A DNA stretch of 64,000 bases from Tubulanus polymorphus. Lineage: Eukaryota > Nemertea > Palaeonemertea > Tubulaniformes > Tubulanidae. Where the stretch lies: assembly GCF_964204645.1 (NCBI RefSeq), contig NC_134027.1, forward strand, positions 7,738,485 to 7,802,484, given 5' to 3'. Under the pieces are notes generated by a model. It was not told the origin of the DNA. It was given only the letters and a program-made list of their open reading frames with translations, and made no database searches. Positions 1-12,400 of the stretch are shown here, piece after piece. Both the position numbers and the translations under genes were made by a program. Within the stretch, counting starts at the first letter, position 1, and each line of letters begins with the position of its first letter.

Positions 1-3000
1 TTGTGACGTAATTTGCGGAGTAGGTTTCTGGTCAGTACCGTCGTTCGGCGTTCAATACGAGATTCCCTTTCGATAATTTCACCCCGGGGATCATTAGCTA
101 TTAGATTGACCGACTGAGGTCCGTAATACTGCAATACGGCGGCTTAATGTCGATATATATCTTGTACCGTATTCCACCAGACCCTGAAATGCTGAAATGG
201 GAATGAAGTATCCACGGTCATTCATAAACTTTATCCAAATGTTATTCCGATATCTGATGTGGTATAGATAGCTTTCTAGTTTGGGGTTGGCTATTTTGGA
301 ATTTATTTATCAGGCCAAAAACCCTGTACAACTTCTATTTACTGCTTGAAATATCTTAGACCTATGACTCGCTCGAACCTACGAGCAATTGTTGCTCGTA
401 GCTCTAACATACTATTGTATTTTTTTTCATATCTTGACCTGGAATTGTCTGTCTTATCTATTTGATCGACTGATTTTGATTTGATTTGGTGTATCCCCGA
501 AAAACCCACACCACTACATCTATCAGGAACGAAATGGGGGGTTTGATTTTGAAATTGAAGTACAGATATAGTTGGAAGGTCGAGCGAATTTACAGAACTG
601 CTCTATTCAAATCAAAATACATAATTCAAATGGGAAATTTCCAGTTTGTAGGAACAATCTTTCAACCAGCCTGAACCGGCAAACGACTGATTTTAGCATC
701 TTTGGGTGCCTGATTTAATGGCAGGGAGGTTCAGACGCAATCAGATACTATTGTATGATATAACTGCTGCTGGTTGGTGGTAATTTTTCCGTCTGTTAGT
801 GTGGATGTGTGCGATCTGCTAACAAATTACTTATGATTGCTTATAGCCGGTATTAACTATGATTGGTAAGGGGGATGCTGTAGTTAGTTTGTCATCATCA
901 AAGATGACGTCTTTTCATTCATGCAAACGTGCTTCACAGTCTGCCATACTAATACCTTCTTTGATGAGTTTAGAAATAGAACCGTTACCAGGTTGATAGA
1001 ATGTGATCGTGAGCAGAGCATAAAGATGGACTATCCTGGAAAAATTGATTCATAGTTAACATTGGTTTTCCTAGGTAAGTTGGTGGTCTTTGAACAGCTA
1101 TCAAGTCATCCTGGTGTTTAGGGCGTGGTGCTGGTTTTAAGGGTCAAAAACCCTAAAATCATTCAGCCTAAAATCATGCATACTTTAACCATGATTCCCT
1201 TGAATGAAGCCTTCCATTGGGAATCATTGTAATTAAGGGTTCCACTTGGCAATTGTCCGCCAGGTTCACTAATTCTGTAACTTGGTCTTCTGCATTCAAG
1301 TTCTTCTGAATTTCATTGAAATCGAATCAAGGGGCCAAATACCCTGTTGGGGCAGTTGGCGTGGCTTAATTTTCCCCTTCAGATTGGGATTGGTAGGCCC
1401 AGGATTTATCATCAAACTTGAACATTTTGTGCATTGTATCATCTTAAAAATTCAAGCTTCGAGTTTGTTGGTCGGTTTTGTATGAACTCGTGTGCATCTC
1501 CACAACCACCGGTTGCAGTGGGTCGGTTTCCTACTCGTCGGCTGAATTAAGCATCGCTCTGTTTATGATCGCGCAAATTGAGTTGTGATATACACATTCG
1601 ATGTGATCGATGATTGATGCGGCAATTCGTTAAGATCTTCAGTCGTACGGTCGTCTAAAATTGAACTGAAAATGACATCCATATAATCAGAATAAGCAGT
1701 GATTACGAGCTGTTGTACCCGAGCCGTATCACTGTTAAGATGATGCCGACGCGAGAGCGTATATCATTCACTATCCGTCTCATTCGCTAGTTCGCGTATC
1801 GGCGTATCGGCATAATGATACGCTTGAGAAAGCTTCGTTTTCACTCGAAATTATCGTTTAAGTAATACGATTGTCCGAATTTACGCAAACTAATCTACAC
1901 GTCGATTGATTCGGGTATTTCAGCCGCAGTGGACTGTAGTTAGTCAGTAACACCGTTGTGACGCGCGCCGTACTGATGACTACGACCGAATGAATCTCGC
2001 TAAACTTCCATCGCGCCCTCCGTCGTCGTAGTACCGGCCGGCGTACTGCTCCGGAACCGTCGTCTGAAAACGGGAGAGTTTTGAAAGGAGATACATATAT
2101 ATATAATATATATCTATATACGTACCAATATTATAGATCACGGATATATCTGTCCAATCAGTTTTTATATCGTTCAGTCGGAAGAGAGATGTTTCCATAA
2201 CAACTTTGTTCCAAGATCAACAACAGAGGAATTATTGATAATATTGTTTGTGTGTAGCCGAATATGGCAATGAATAGGACAAATTCCCTAAGTCGGAGAG
2301 GGGCGATCGGTGCTGGATCAGGTAGGCAGCCTTCATTGTTTAAAACTTCATTTGTTCTTTCGTCATCGTGTTGTGCGATTGATTTTTCGTTTTTTCTCAA
2401 AACCTGGCTTTCAGAACATGTTATTTGAGTCGAATGCGAAGAAGATTCTATATACATCTTTACCGAGAGAACGTGATGTCATTAGATATTAAATAAATGA
2501 GTTATAGAGCACCTGTCGGCTGTTTTATTAGGTAGAAAAATGATTAATGAATGGATTACTATCAGAGAGGTCGGTGGGGGGGATTTTGTAGTCGAACTGC
2601 TGGTAGCTTTATTCGTACGGATTAGATTTCTTAAGCGTAGTAACGCTCATATTGTTCTTGTCTCGCCTGAAGGAGTGTAGTTCTTCTGCCAGTCAGTAAC
2701 AATTCTAGTGGCTATTCGTAAGAATTGCCTGATTTTCACTGCGAGTGATTTTCTGCCCTTATTTTTAGATCAGCGCGCGTCTTTCTAGGGCGATGTGTCG
2801 GTCTGTTTTCGCTCTATCTCGTGACTAGTCGTCTTCGAAAAATGATTTCATATAGTTGGTGAATGCATTTGATACGACGTATTTGCCCGTGCCCCTCGGG
2901 TGTCGTTGATTATGTCAAACAGCGTTTAATTCTCGATGGATTATGTTTAAATCATTCGTTCCGTGGCTGATGTTATATTAGATAAACGTTGGAAATACAG

Positions 3001-6000
3001 AAAATATCATAAGTCTACATGAAATATATTCCGTGTATAAATGAGGCTTTGTACCACGTAGTTGTAAGCGGCATGAATAGCGGTGGTGTCCGTTTTGAAA
3101 CGGGCACCAGTTTTTTGCGAGAGCTGGCTATGAATTTATAATTGATGTTGCCCGGGGTTAGATGTTAAAACTTGAGGTGGCCGTAATCGACCTAGTAGTC
3201 ATAATATTAGGTCCAGATCAATAATGAGTTTTTAATAGTCGTCTTTTCATTTTGAAATCAATGGCAATTCAAAGCTATTTAAAAGGTTTGATACTTTTGA
3301 CTATGTGCTAGAAACATAATAGAGTATGCAGCACCCCCTGTCTGCTTTCATGCTCATTTAGCCTATGGTTTTTTGTATGACTGGCAGTTAGTTATGCAAG
3401 AAACTCACTTTCACCAGGCAGTTTTTGTGGTTTTCATTCATCGCCACGCTATACAACATTCACCCTGGGGGATACTGTCAGATCATACTGTCCTCGTAAT
3501 CCACCAAGTTACCGTTGCTGCCGTCGTCATCGTCGGGTTGTGCGCAATTTTCGGATAATCGAGGACGGTGGTTAATTGACTGCTAAATGAGAACGGCCAT
3601 AGTAGAAAATAAGGTGCGGACGAAGAACAGCATGTCGTCAATCTTCCAGGGTTATAGTAATTAGTCGGCTATTATTCATGACTATAGTCCAACTATAGCG
3701 AACTTTAGTTCGCTGTAGTTTGCACCTAATTTCAAGATGTCCGTGGTCTGCGTTTTTAGCTGATTTGATATAGGTTACACCAAATACAGTCTTGGCATTG
3801 AGTTTTATTTCATTGACTTATTTAAAGGCTTAGATAGAAATACATTCTCTAAGTGAAGAAAGCCTGCGGTCTTTTCTATTCGTGTTCACCTGTTGCTTTT
3901 TTGAAAAAAAATCGAATTCAACATGGCCTACTGCCAAATTTATAAATAAAACAAGTTTGTAGCTAAATATAACCTGTCCGGTTTATTTTAGAGAATTAAT
4001 TTCGTTGATCAGGATTATGCAATGTCTTTTTTTCTCGGCTTAATATTACATTAATGTTGCTATGAGTACAGTATTATCAGGTAGGTCATTTAGTCACTAA
4101 TTTGTCTTGACCTTGCATAGGCCTGGACATTATCAAGATACTTCCCTTGCACGAAGACGAGATAGCAATGTTTAGGGTTCATAGCATGAAGAATGCCTTG
4201 GAGTGAATTTTACCAAGAGAGTATAGAGTCTAACATGTGTCTCGGCTGGTGTGCCACGAAATGCTTCAGATCACACCTGAAATGATGATATAATGACACA
4301 GAAATTGTCGATCCTCATCGAAGAACAAGAAATCATTTTTCAGGGTGCGAAAGTGTTCGAAATATGTGTTTAGTCTGTCACAGACAGCTATCATTAATCA
4401 ATTTTTAATGTCTTGAGGAGCTTGTAAACAACTTGCGCATTAATACAATATCCCCTCTCTGAAGACTGGTAACTTCTCCTTGGGCTGGCCTGATTAGGAA
4501 TTGATTTGTTGCCTAGTGTATTCTCAAAGGGTCTCTGGTATTCTCAATATTTCCTCGCTGTGACTGAATAGTGATAATATGATCTGTATGAATGTCAATC
4601 CGAAAGAATCAATATTTAATTCTCAGACTGATCAATCTAAATTATATTAAACCCGCACGAAGCAGACTCATCTTCGTGTTATCTATTTTGACAAATTGCT
4701 TAACCGCTAACAACACCAAATGGCAACTTGTGTTTGAAACAAAACATCTCTAATTTGTCCGTGAACATTTCTATCTTTGCTCAAAAAGGGTCGTTGACAT
4801 ATTCCTAATTATGAAAAAAACGAAGGCTAAAGAATTATATCTTGTTTCTCATAATCGGCGGGTCACTTTTGTAAACTGCAATTTGTAATCAGTTCATTTC
4901 TCTAACGGCTGGGTATGTTATGGTTAGCCTGATCATGATTTTTGAAAAAAAGTTATGTACATGGTAAATAGGCGGCTGGCCAGGTCAGAAAAAAGAAACG
5001 ATTTATTTTAGCCAAAATGGTTGCAAACACTGAAGCCAGAGCTGCTGCACATTTTAGCCCACCTGGTGGATCCTGTTTTGCCAGAGATGGAATCTGCCAG
5101 ATAACATCATTAGGCCTCCCTTTTTTATCAATGATCAACAATCGGTCGCTGATGCTGGAGGCTCGTTGTCACTTGATAGTTCTAGTCGTTCAAAACGTTC
5201 ACGGGTTGTTTACGGCGTGGAAGGGAAAAAACGATCCATGTTGCAATCAGTCAAGATATCTGAAACGTATCGATATCAAACACTTTTCATCCGTTCATTA
5301 AATCTCTCTCCTCTCTGTTAAACTAGTATCAAGACCCACAGAATGTAGGAGATTTGGAACGAATTTTATTTATCGAGAATTGAAATCGAAATACTCTCAC
5401 TAGAGATAGCCCCTTGAATTCTGTATGTAGTGGGTTTTAAACTTATTCTCCGCATCGAGAGTGTGGACTAATCTGCCATTGTATCATTGACATTTCGTTC
5501 ACCTTTATGACGTGAAGTACTCCCACTCCTGATATGAAGAACGATTTGAGTTTTTGAAAACAATTGCCGCTGTTTGCGCGCAGTATTTTGTATATGATAT
5601 TCGCTACACATTAACCGCGGTATATATAGAGAAAGAAATATGGATCAATGATCATACACAACATTTATAATTCCGCTCAGACAACGGCGCGCTGTTGTTA
5701 TTATTTTTCACTGTTTCGTGAAGACGAAACTTTTCACCCGGTGCGACAGCTTGGCGTATACAGTACTATAGGTGGCTATAGTCCCGTGCGCGTATTGTGG
5801 TATTTATTAGTTGTTAACGCTGGTCTAATCAGAGTTGTTCGGTGTTAATTGCTACATTTGCTACTCGCTACCTCTGACTTAATACCTATAGCATATATCT
5901 GAGGAATCATGATACGTGTTTCAGTGCTGTGAATTATATACGGATTCTGTTCTTTTCGATTTGAATTGATCGAATCCGATCGTATTGTGATAGATACCGG

Positions 6001-6222
6001 GTAATTCGCGTTCATCGGATTACTGCCAATTTCAGCATGAATTTAAACTGTTGAAATTGATACTGATTTGACTTTTGGATCTGTCTCTGGAGTTATTTAT
6101 CTGTGCAGTCTAGATATGAGTTTTGGGAGTACACGCCCATTTCGTCGGGTTTCCCATGTGAGGTAACCGAACGCTTTATCGCATTTTATCGTATCGCATA
6201 TCTTTTTTTTTTACGTTGAAAG
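1..6222. other. Upstream region without recognised coding exons
   Basis: I see no exon that I can assign. Short open frames occur, but none resembles a known family or has a convincing splice context. I looked in particular for an exon coding the dimerisation/docking helix of a type II PKA regulatory subunit and did not find one. CpG-rich stretches near 1690-2060 and 5450-6220 could hold untranslated first exons or promoters. A short imperfect hairpin lies at 3693-3718 and an AT microsatellite near 2095-2120. Confidence 0.5.
5621..5629 (+). promoter_or_regulatory. Possible TATA box upstream of PKA first exon 1a
   Basis: The run TATATATAG lies about 600 bases upstream of the ATG at 6223, after a CpG-containing stretch. 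It could position a start site for the transcript beginning with exon 1a. The distance is long and there is no other support, so this is a weak call. Confidence 0.2.
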
Positions 6223-6490
6223 ATGGGGGGATTGTGTTCTCGTTGCGGTGGGTACGACCTGTATCGCGTAGATGACACCCGCAGCAGCGGTGAACGTTAC
6301 GGACACGCTTCGACTGGAAATAATGGCGTAATAAAGAAATCGAATCGCAAAGACGACTACGATTATGACGATGACAAAGGCGTTATACAAGACCGTGACA
6401 AAGATTCGATATCGGTATTGTCGTGGGAAGAACGCGAACGTCAAAAACAAAAAAAGTCCGGCAATACGGATATTGAAATCGAGGATATAG
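6223..6490 (+). CDS. PRKAR2: PKA regulatory subunit, alternative first coding exon 1a
   Basis: It encodes 89 residues beginning [10 protein letters not shown] and ends in phase 1 at G|GTATGT. That phase joins the shared exon at 13248 to give a glutamate followed by [11 protein letters not shown]. Gly2 with a small residue near position 6 fits N-myristoylation, and Cys5 and Cys8 could be palmitoylated. The rest is polar and rich in Asp, Lys, Arg and Ser, with an Asp/Tyr-rich run and a basic tail, and looks disordered. No docking helix is visible. The start is supported by the splice phase and by the matching start of exon 1b. Lipidation is inferred from the motif. Confidence 0.8.
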
Positions 6491-9400
6491 GTATGTATAC
6501 GGACTGAGATATTCTTTGTCCCGTCATATTCACGTCGTCGATATCAATTCACACAGCTGAGACATTGTCGGAATTGTGACTTCTCAGTATCGATCTAAAG
6601 TTGTTTATTTACCAAAGTAAGCCTTAGGTTCCTTGCTTACAGTGATATTTTTAGTACGATCTTTGAAACATCAAGTGGCACGTATCCTACCTTGAGGGGA
6701 CAACAGAGATCATGTAAAAGAGATCCTCTAGTTTTACCTATTACTGGCCAACTTCATCATGTTGAAGATTTTTGCCAGGTACAGACTTTTGTTGTTAAAT
6801 CAGTGAGTCGATGAGTACTGATATGTGTCCTACCTGTATAACATGGTTTCACGAAGATTCGAACCCACAACCTCTCGGTTGTGAGTCAAACGCCTTATGA
6901 TAAGGTGTTTGACTCAAAGGCCTTGTCCTGTCCTGTGGCATGGTGGATAAGTTATCCAAATGGTGGATAAGTTATCCACCACACCACAGGACAGGACAAG
7001 GCCTTTTGGGCCTTCCTCGACACTTTTTATAACGAGGCAATCTATAGAGATGACATTATGTGGGCATAAATTTCAATGACTGACATGAATATTTCAGCGA
7101 GTGTAAAAACCTTAAGTCCCTTATAAACGTATACAATATGGCCCAGTAGGGCTATATTACTTCTGGATCAACTGTCACTGAAGGATAATTATGTTAGTGT
7201 TTGGAGTCTCCAAGGCTAATGTTAAGCCATTTGTCTCTTAATGATGATGAATATTGTAGCCCGAAACAGTAAGATAAGTTACACTAACTCGTATTAATCC
7301 CGCCCCGTGAGTGTTACCATCAAAACCAATCCATGTTATTCCGCGGTTTTCTGCTCAGCGACTCTTGAGGGAATCATGACCCTAAGTTTATACCCGCAGG
7401 TAACGTTCATATACTGCGTTTAGTAAATGCTATCGATGTCCTCTGTGGCTGTTTATGTCAAATAAAAAATTCTTCGTTTGTGATGAGACGCATGTATCGC
7501 ATATATCGGCTGTTTGGCTCTTTCAGGTTGTACTTATTCACCACACGTATATCTAAGCCATTCTAGATCAATCGACCATAAAAAGTCTACCACATGGTCG
7601 TTTACGGAATCTTATATTCTTTCGATTTTCGGCTGGTTGAACTTATTTTCCGAAGGGATGTGAATATTTAGCTCCTGATTCAGCTATTTCGGCAAATTTT
7701 CGACGAAATTTACCCAAACACAAAATAATACAGTTTCAGCCGATGTTCAGGTAATTTTTGAATGAACTTTTTCAAAGCTCAATTTTTATAGGCCTAGGCC
7801 TATCAAATGTATGGGTTAGTTATATGTCATGAAGGTCAGCCGCATGAAATGATTTTCACTTTCACTAGCATCTTACAGTCATGAACTTACTGCTGAAAAG
7901 ATTAGTCAGTGAACCTTGCATTGCAGCATGGGATTGATCGGAAGTTTGAAAATCGTCGTGGGAATTTCCTGATTTAGATTGCCTGTCAGACATTCACTGA
8001 CAACTCGTCAGTGGTTCGAATTAAATTTGTATGAGAGTTACGTTTTAACCTTTTGTGGCAGCAAAGTTCAATGTATAAATCTCAAGACAATGTTGTTAGC
8101 GTAAAAGAATCGAATAATTTGCAGACCATCTTGACCTATGGCTTCTGCATTTGCAAAGTGATCTAATGTAAAAAATGAGTTTTGTCTGTTTTTATCCACC
8201 ACCAGCGAAAAAAAACCCCATGGAAATCTCAGGGTTTTTTTTCAACCCAGAGTCAAATCTTAATTCACAAATGTGTAACTGGGTCTAGAACTTCAAGCCT
8301 TCAGATTTTTAGCATTTTATTTTGTGTGAATATCATGCAGTATTTGACCTCCCATGCATGTCGAGACATGAACTTGGATAACCTGCACCTGTGGAGACTG
8401 GGTCCGTTGACTACTGGGTATGTTCTTTTGTCCATGGAGGCCTCAGGTAACAACAGAATCTGTAGTTAAAGGAGAAAAACGTATTCCATAAGCAGGAGTC
8501 GATCCTCTCTGATCTACTGTTTATTAATCAACGGGTAGAAATTAATTCATTTTGGGTAGAAATTCATTCATTTTGAATTATGATCAACATTTATGCTTCC
8601 AAAACTTTGACATGATGGAATTTTATTTTCCGCGAAATGAGTACTCTATGTCAAGAAAAATTGAAACAGCAAAATAGCGTGATCTCTGTTCGAATGCTAT
8701 AGCTCTCCGTAAACTGAAATCGAATGAAATAATTGATCGGGATAGATGCTCGTTGTGGGTTGCGCGTATGATTTAACTAGTCATTACGCTAATTTTGTCG
8801 TCGTAGTCGTTGTATCGCCTGCTATTCATCTAATTATGTGATCTTGCGTATTGTGGCTTCGGGATCTGATAATTTCCTGCCGCGATTTCGCAATGTCATC
8901 GAGTATTACCTTATTTCCGACTGCAAAATCTATTTCCACAACTCTCTCTCTCCAACACTCTCTCTTGATTCAACTAATGCAGTTGATAATCATTCAATTA
9001 GAATTTCACCCATGAAGTTGAATCAAATAAATGAATGAACTTATGAATGATGACGATATCTTGCGAGCCTCGAGGTTCATGAGACTGCTGCCACTGCTGT
9101 TGCTGCTGTTGCTGCTGCTGAGGAAGACATCGCTCATTCATTACGCGTGAGCTTTTTTTTGCGTCTGTCTCCTGCAGAGTATTAATCTTGTGATCAGCGT
9201 TTAATCAAGTTAGGCTTGTAAGTTTCTGGATCCCTGAAGAAATGAAAAAACCAACTTCAATTTAATCATTCAACTTCACTTTGTCTCGTGCCCCTTTCAT
9301 CATTCCTTCCCTTTTTTTCATTGCTCATCTTTTCTTGTACTCCACGGAAGGTCCAACTGCAGGGTGGCCACTGACCTAGAAAACCAGGAAAACCCCGAAA

Positions 9401-12400
9401 GCCCAGGGAATCAGAAAATCTAGAAAAAAAATGGGGAACTCTGGGAAGTTTTACAAATAAACCTGGAAATCTTAGGGTAATTGGATATGTAACAGAAATG
9501 GGTTCCTATATGAATACGTGATTCATGAAAAATGAATGAATTCAACATCATTAGATTCACTGAGGGAATTTATAATGGGCGCAAAGTGGGGTCAGCCTGG
9601 ACCCATTTCTACCCCTGTCAACTCTAAACCCTAAACCTATTCTCAAGACAGTACACATGCTGTCTCTGTAAGGCCCTATTGAACGTTCGTTCTTCAGCTC
9701 GTCTCTCTTCAGTGTCACAACCACCCCTACTAAAAACAATAAACAGTTTCGCTCTGATAATAGACATGAACATCACTCAATAATGAGCTGATGCGATTTG
9801 TTGTCTATTATCTATTGTCATGGTAACCGATCTGTCTGTATTAAACAGTTGATGTTTGCGTTATCAGTAGCTGACGCCACCTATCAGCTATCAATTGAAC
9901 CGACATTTAAACAGCGGTGATGACAGAAATCCTCTATGTATCGATTTGATCTTATAGATGGATAATAGATGTTTATTCAAACACTGTAGGAACACTTCTT
10001 TCTATATGTGAGATAGTGCGGGCCAATGATCTGTGAAGTCAAAATTAAACATCTTTTCACCTTTTGTCTCGCAATCTTTAACTAGATTTGAGACTGACAT
10101 TTTTCTAAGGTCAATATAGTTGGGACCTAAATGTCTCGTTGTGTTGGTATTAAGGTCATCTAATCAATTCTAAAGAAAACTTACCTTCGGAAGTTTTATT
10201 TGGGTCAAAATAAGAGTTTATTAGTTGACGGGAAAAAATTCACTGCTAGACATACGCCAAGCATTCTGTGTATCGGAGTTCTTATTCTTTAAAACATCAA
10301 AGCATGTCTGGTTCTTCTAGTGATTCTGATTTTGGTATGTACTGATTATCATGAGTTATAAGGGCTGGAGGATGGAATATATATTGTAGTTTTTTTCTCT
10401 TACAATCAGTGTACAAGTTAAAACATGTCTTCTATTGATTTGTTTCTGGCTATGGCTCCATCCATCCTGAAATGAATCAAGAGATTTAACATTGAATAGT
10501 TTGTTTATTCGCTTCATTGATTTAGGAAACGTATTTAGTTAAAGAATTAGCCGACTTGAGATTTGTCGAAGAACTTATAGTGATCTATAATTTGAAGATC
10601 CAACCTTTTTACCCATGTTTATTGGATGATCAGAAGTCTCCAATAAACCTCCCAGTTGTAAATAATTGAATTGTAAAATTCTGTTAGCTCTTATCAAGTG
10701 GAAAACAATCATTAGCAAATATTTCCTCTGATTAAACTCTGTCTGCTGCTGCCATCTTGTGGAGTTGATTGAAACCAACTGTCATGCTAGTGTTGGTATC
10801 TGCAGCAAATATTCTTATTGTCAGAGACCATTAGGGCAGAGAGATCGTCGGAACAACCAAAAAAAAATCCTCGAAAAAGATATATTAAGTATAACATCCT
10901 ATTTGACACAGATCTCTTGACTCTATCTGAGTCTCTACTGGGGTCAATCTTTTTTTTAAATCACTGAGTTTTATGAATAATTTTTAGGAAACACTCTATA
11001 AAGATTCTCAACTCTGTATGATGGTCAACTTTTGTGAAATTGTTAGCCTAATGTGGCCCCACCAATACTGAGTAAGGTGGAATTCAATATGCTTCCATTA
11101 GTGGTCACGAAAAATAGGGTAGAATAATTTACAATCCATTATTGAATTATTAATTCAGATTTAGGTGTGGATGTTTCAGTTTGAGTAATATTCAGTTGTC
11201 TTGTGCTGCAGTACATAGCATAAGTCCAGAGAGCCTGTTGTGTCATTATACCCACTGAGCTATTATTACTCCTTTGATCAATTATTGTATCGCATGCCAC
11301 ATTATTGCACTTCAGCTAGTGTGCTGATGTGGTAATGGACATATAAGGGTTAAACTTTGATGACTGTGCGACTGACTGTCGTGTGAGTGTGTGTGTGTTG
11401 TAGTAGAGCAGGGACACTGAAGATCGTACAGACTGTAGTAGTGGCATCAGAGATCCGCGGTCGTCGCTTGTCGGATTTCTAATCCAGCTAGTCAACGATG
11501 TAGGAAGGATTTAGTTTTTTTCTTTTTTCGAAAACTGTTTTTGACGCGCACGCACGCGTGTATTGCACTAACGACGCGACGGTATTCAAAAAAAAGTTGA
11601 CAACAAGGAATATTTATAATATGTTATGGGAGGATTATGTTCAGTTTGTCAACATCAAAGTTCACAGCGTGGTGTAAGTGCAGATAACTCTGATGATAAT
11701 AACGCCATGGGTGCTAAGTTGACCAAGTTGCGATTCAGTAAAGACTCGACGAATTCAGCCGGCAATAATTCCGATAGTAATACTAATAGTACGGATGAGG
11801 CTATTCATGCGAAAGAAGGTTGGTCGATCTTTTGGAGTTTTTGTCGTTCGTGCTACCCCCGGTATATCATTCTCCTGTCACTTGCTTGATTTAGTCACAT
11901 TCCTGAATAGAAAATGGGCACAAAGTATGCGGATTAGATTGTGCCGCTCATTTTTTGTAGTAGAATATTCGTAAATTCTGCGGATTCCATTTATAAATCA
12001 TTGATCGTCGGTCTTCCGGCAACAGCGACCCTGGAGCTGGTTTTCGGGTTTTGGTACGCGATGCTTCGATAGCGTGTTCAATAAATCATACTATTCCCCC
12101 CCCCCCCCTGGGTCATGACAGAATCTGAGAACTTATATGGGCTTCATGAACTGATAAGCAAATCAGGCAGTGATCCATGCTACCATTACATTACATGCCG
12201 TAGGATTCTTCATTGACGGCAAAAAGTTTGCATCAATTATGTATTTTTGAAGATTAGAGATATGATAGTTATTAGTTGCTTTTTTGATACATCAAATCAG
12301 AAAGTTGCCAGACACAGAATTTTGTACAAAGGGAACCAAGTTAGTAAAATCAAAGCTACGTAAGGCTGATTATATTCGAGGATTTTTCAAATAACACTCA

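Noticed and set aside
4953-5301. Overlapping open frames on both strands near 5 kb
   Set aside because: Neither has family resemblance, splice support or codon bias. The segment may be a repeat fragment, but I cannot show its ends.
1-6222. A docking-domain first exon of the PKA subunit
   Set aside because: I searched both CpG-rich stretches and the open frames for the RII docking helix pattern and found none. It may lie upstream of the window.
6843-6900. Functional tRNA gene on the minus strand
   Set aside because: A B box is present, but no paired acceptor stem or complete cloverleaf could be built. A SINE fragment is more likely.
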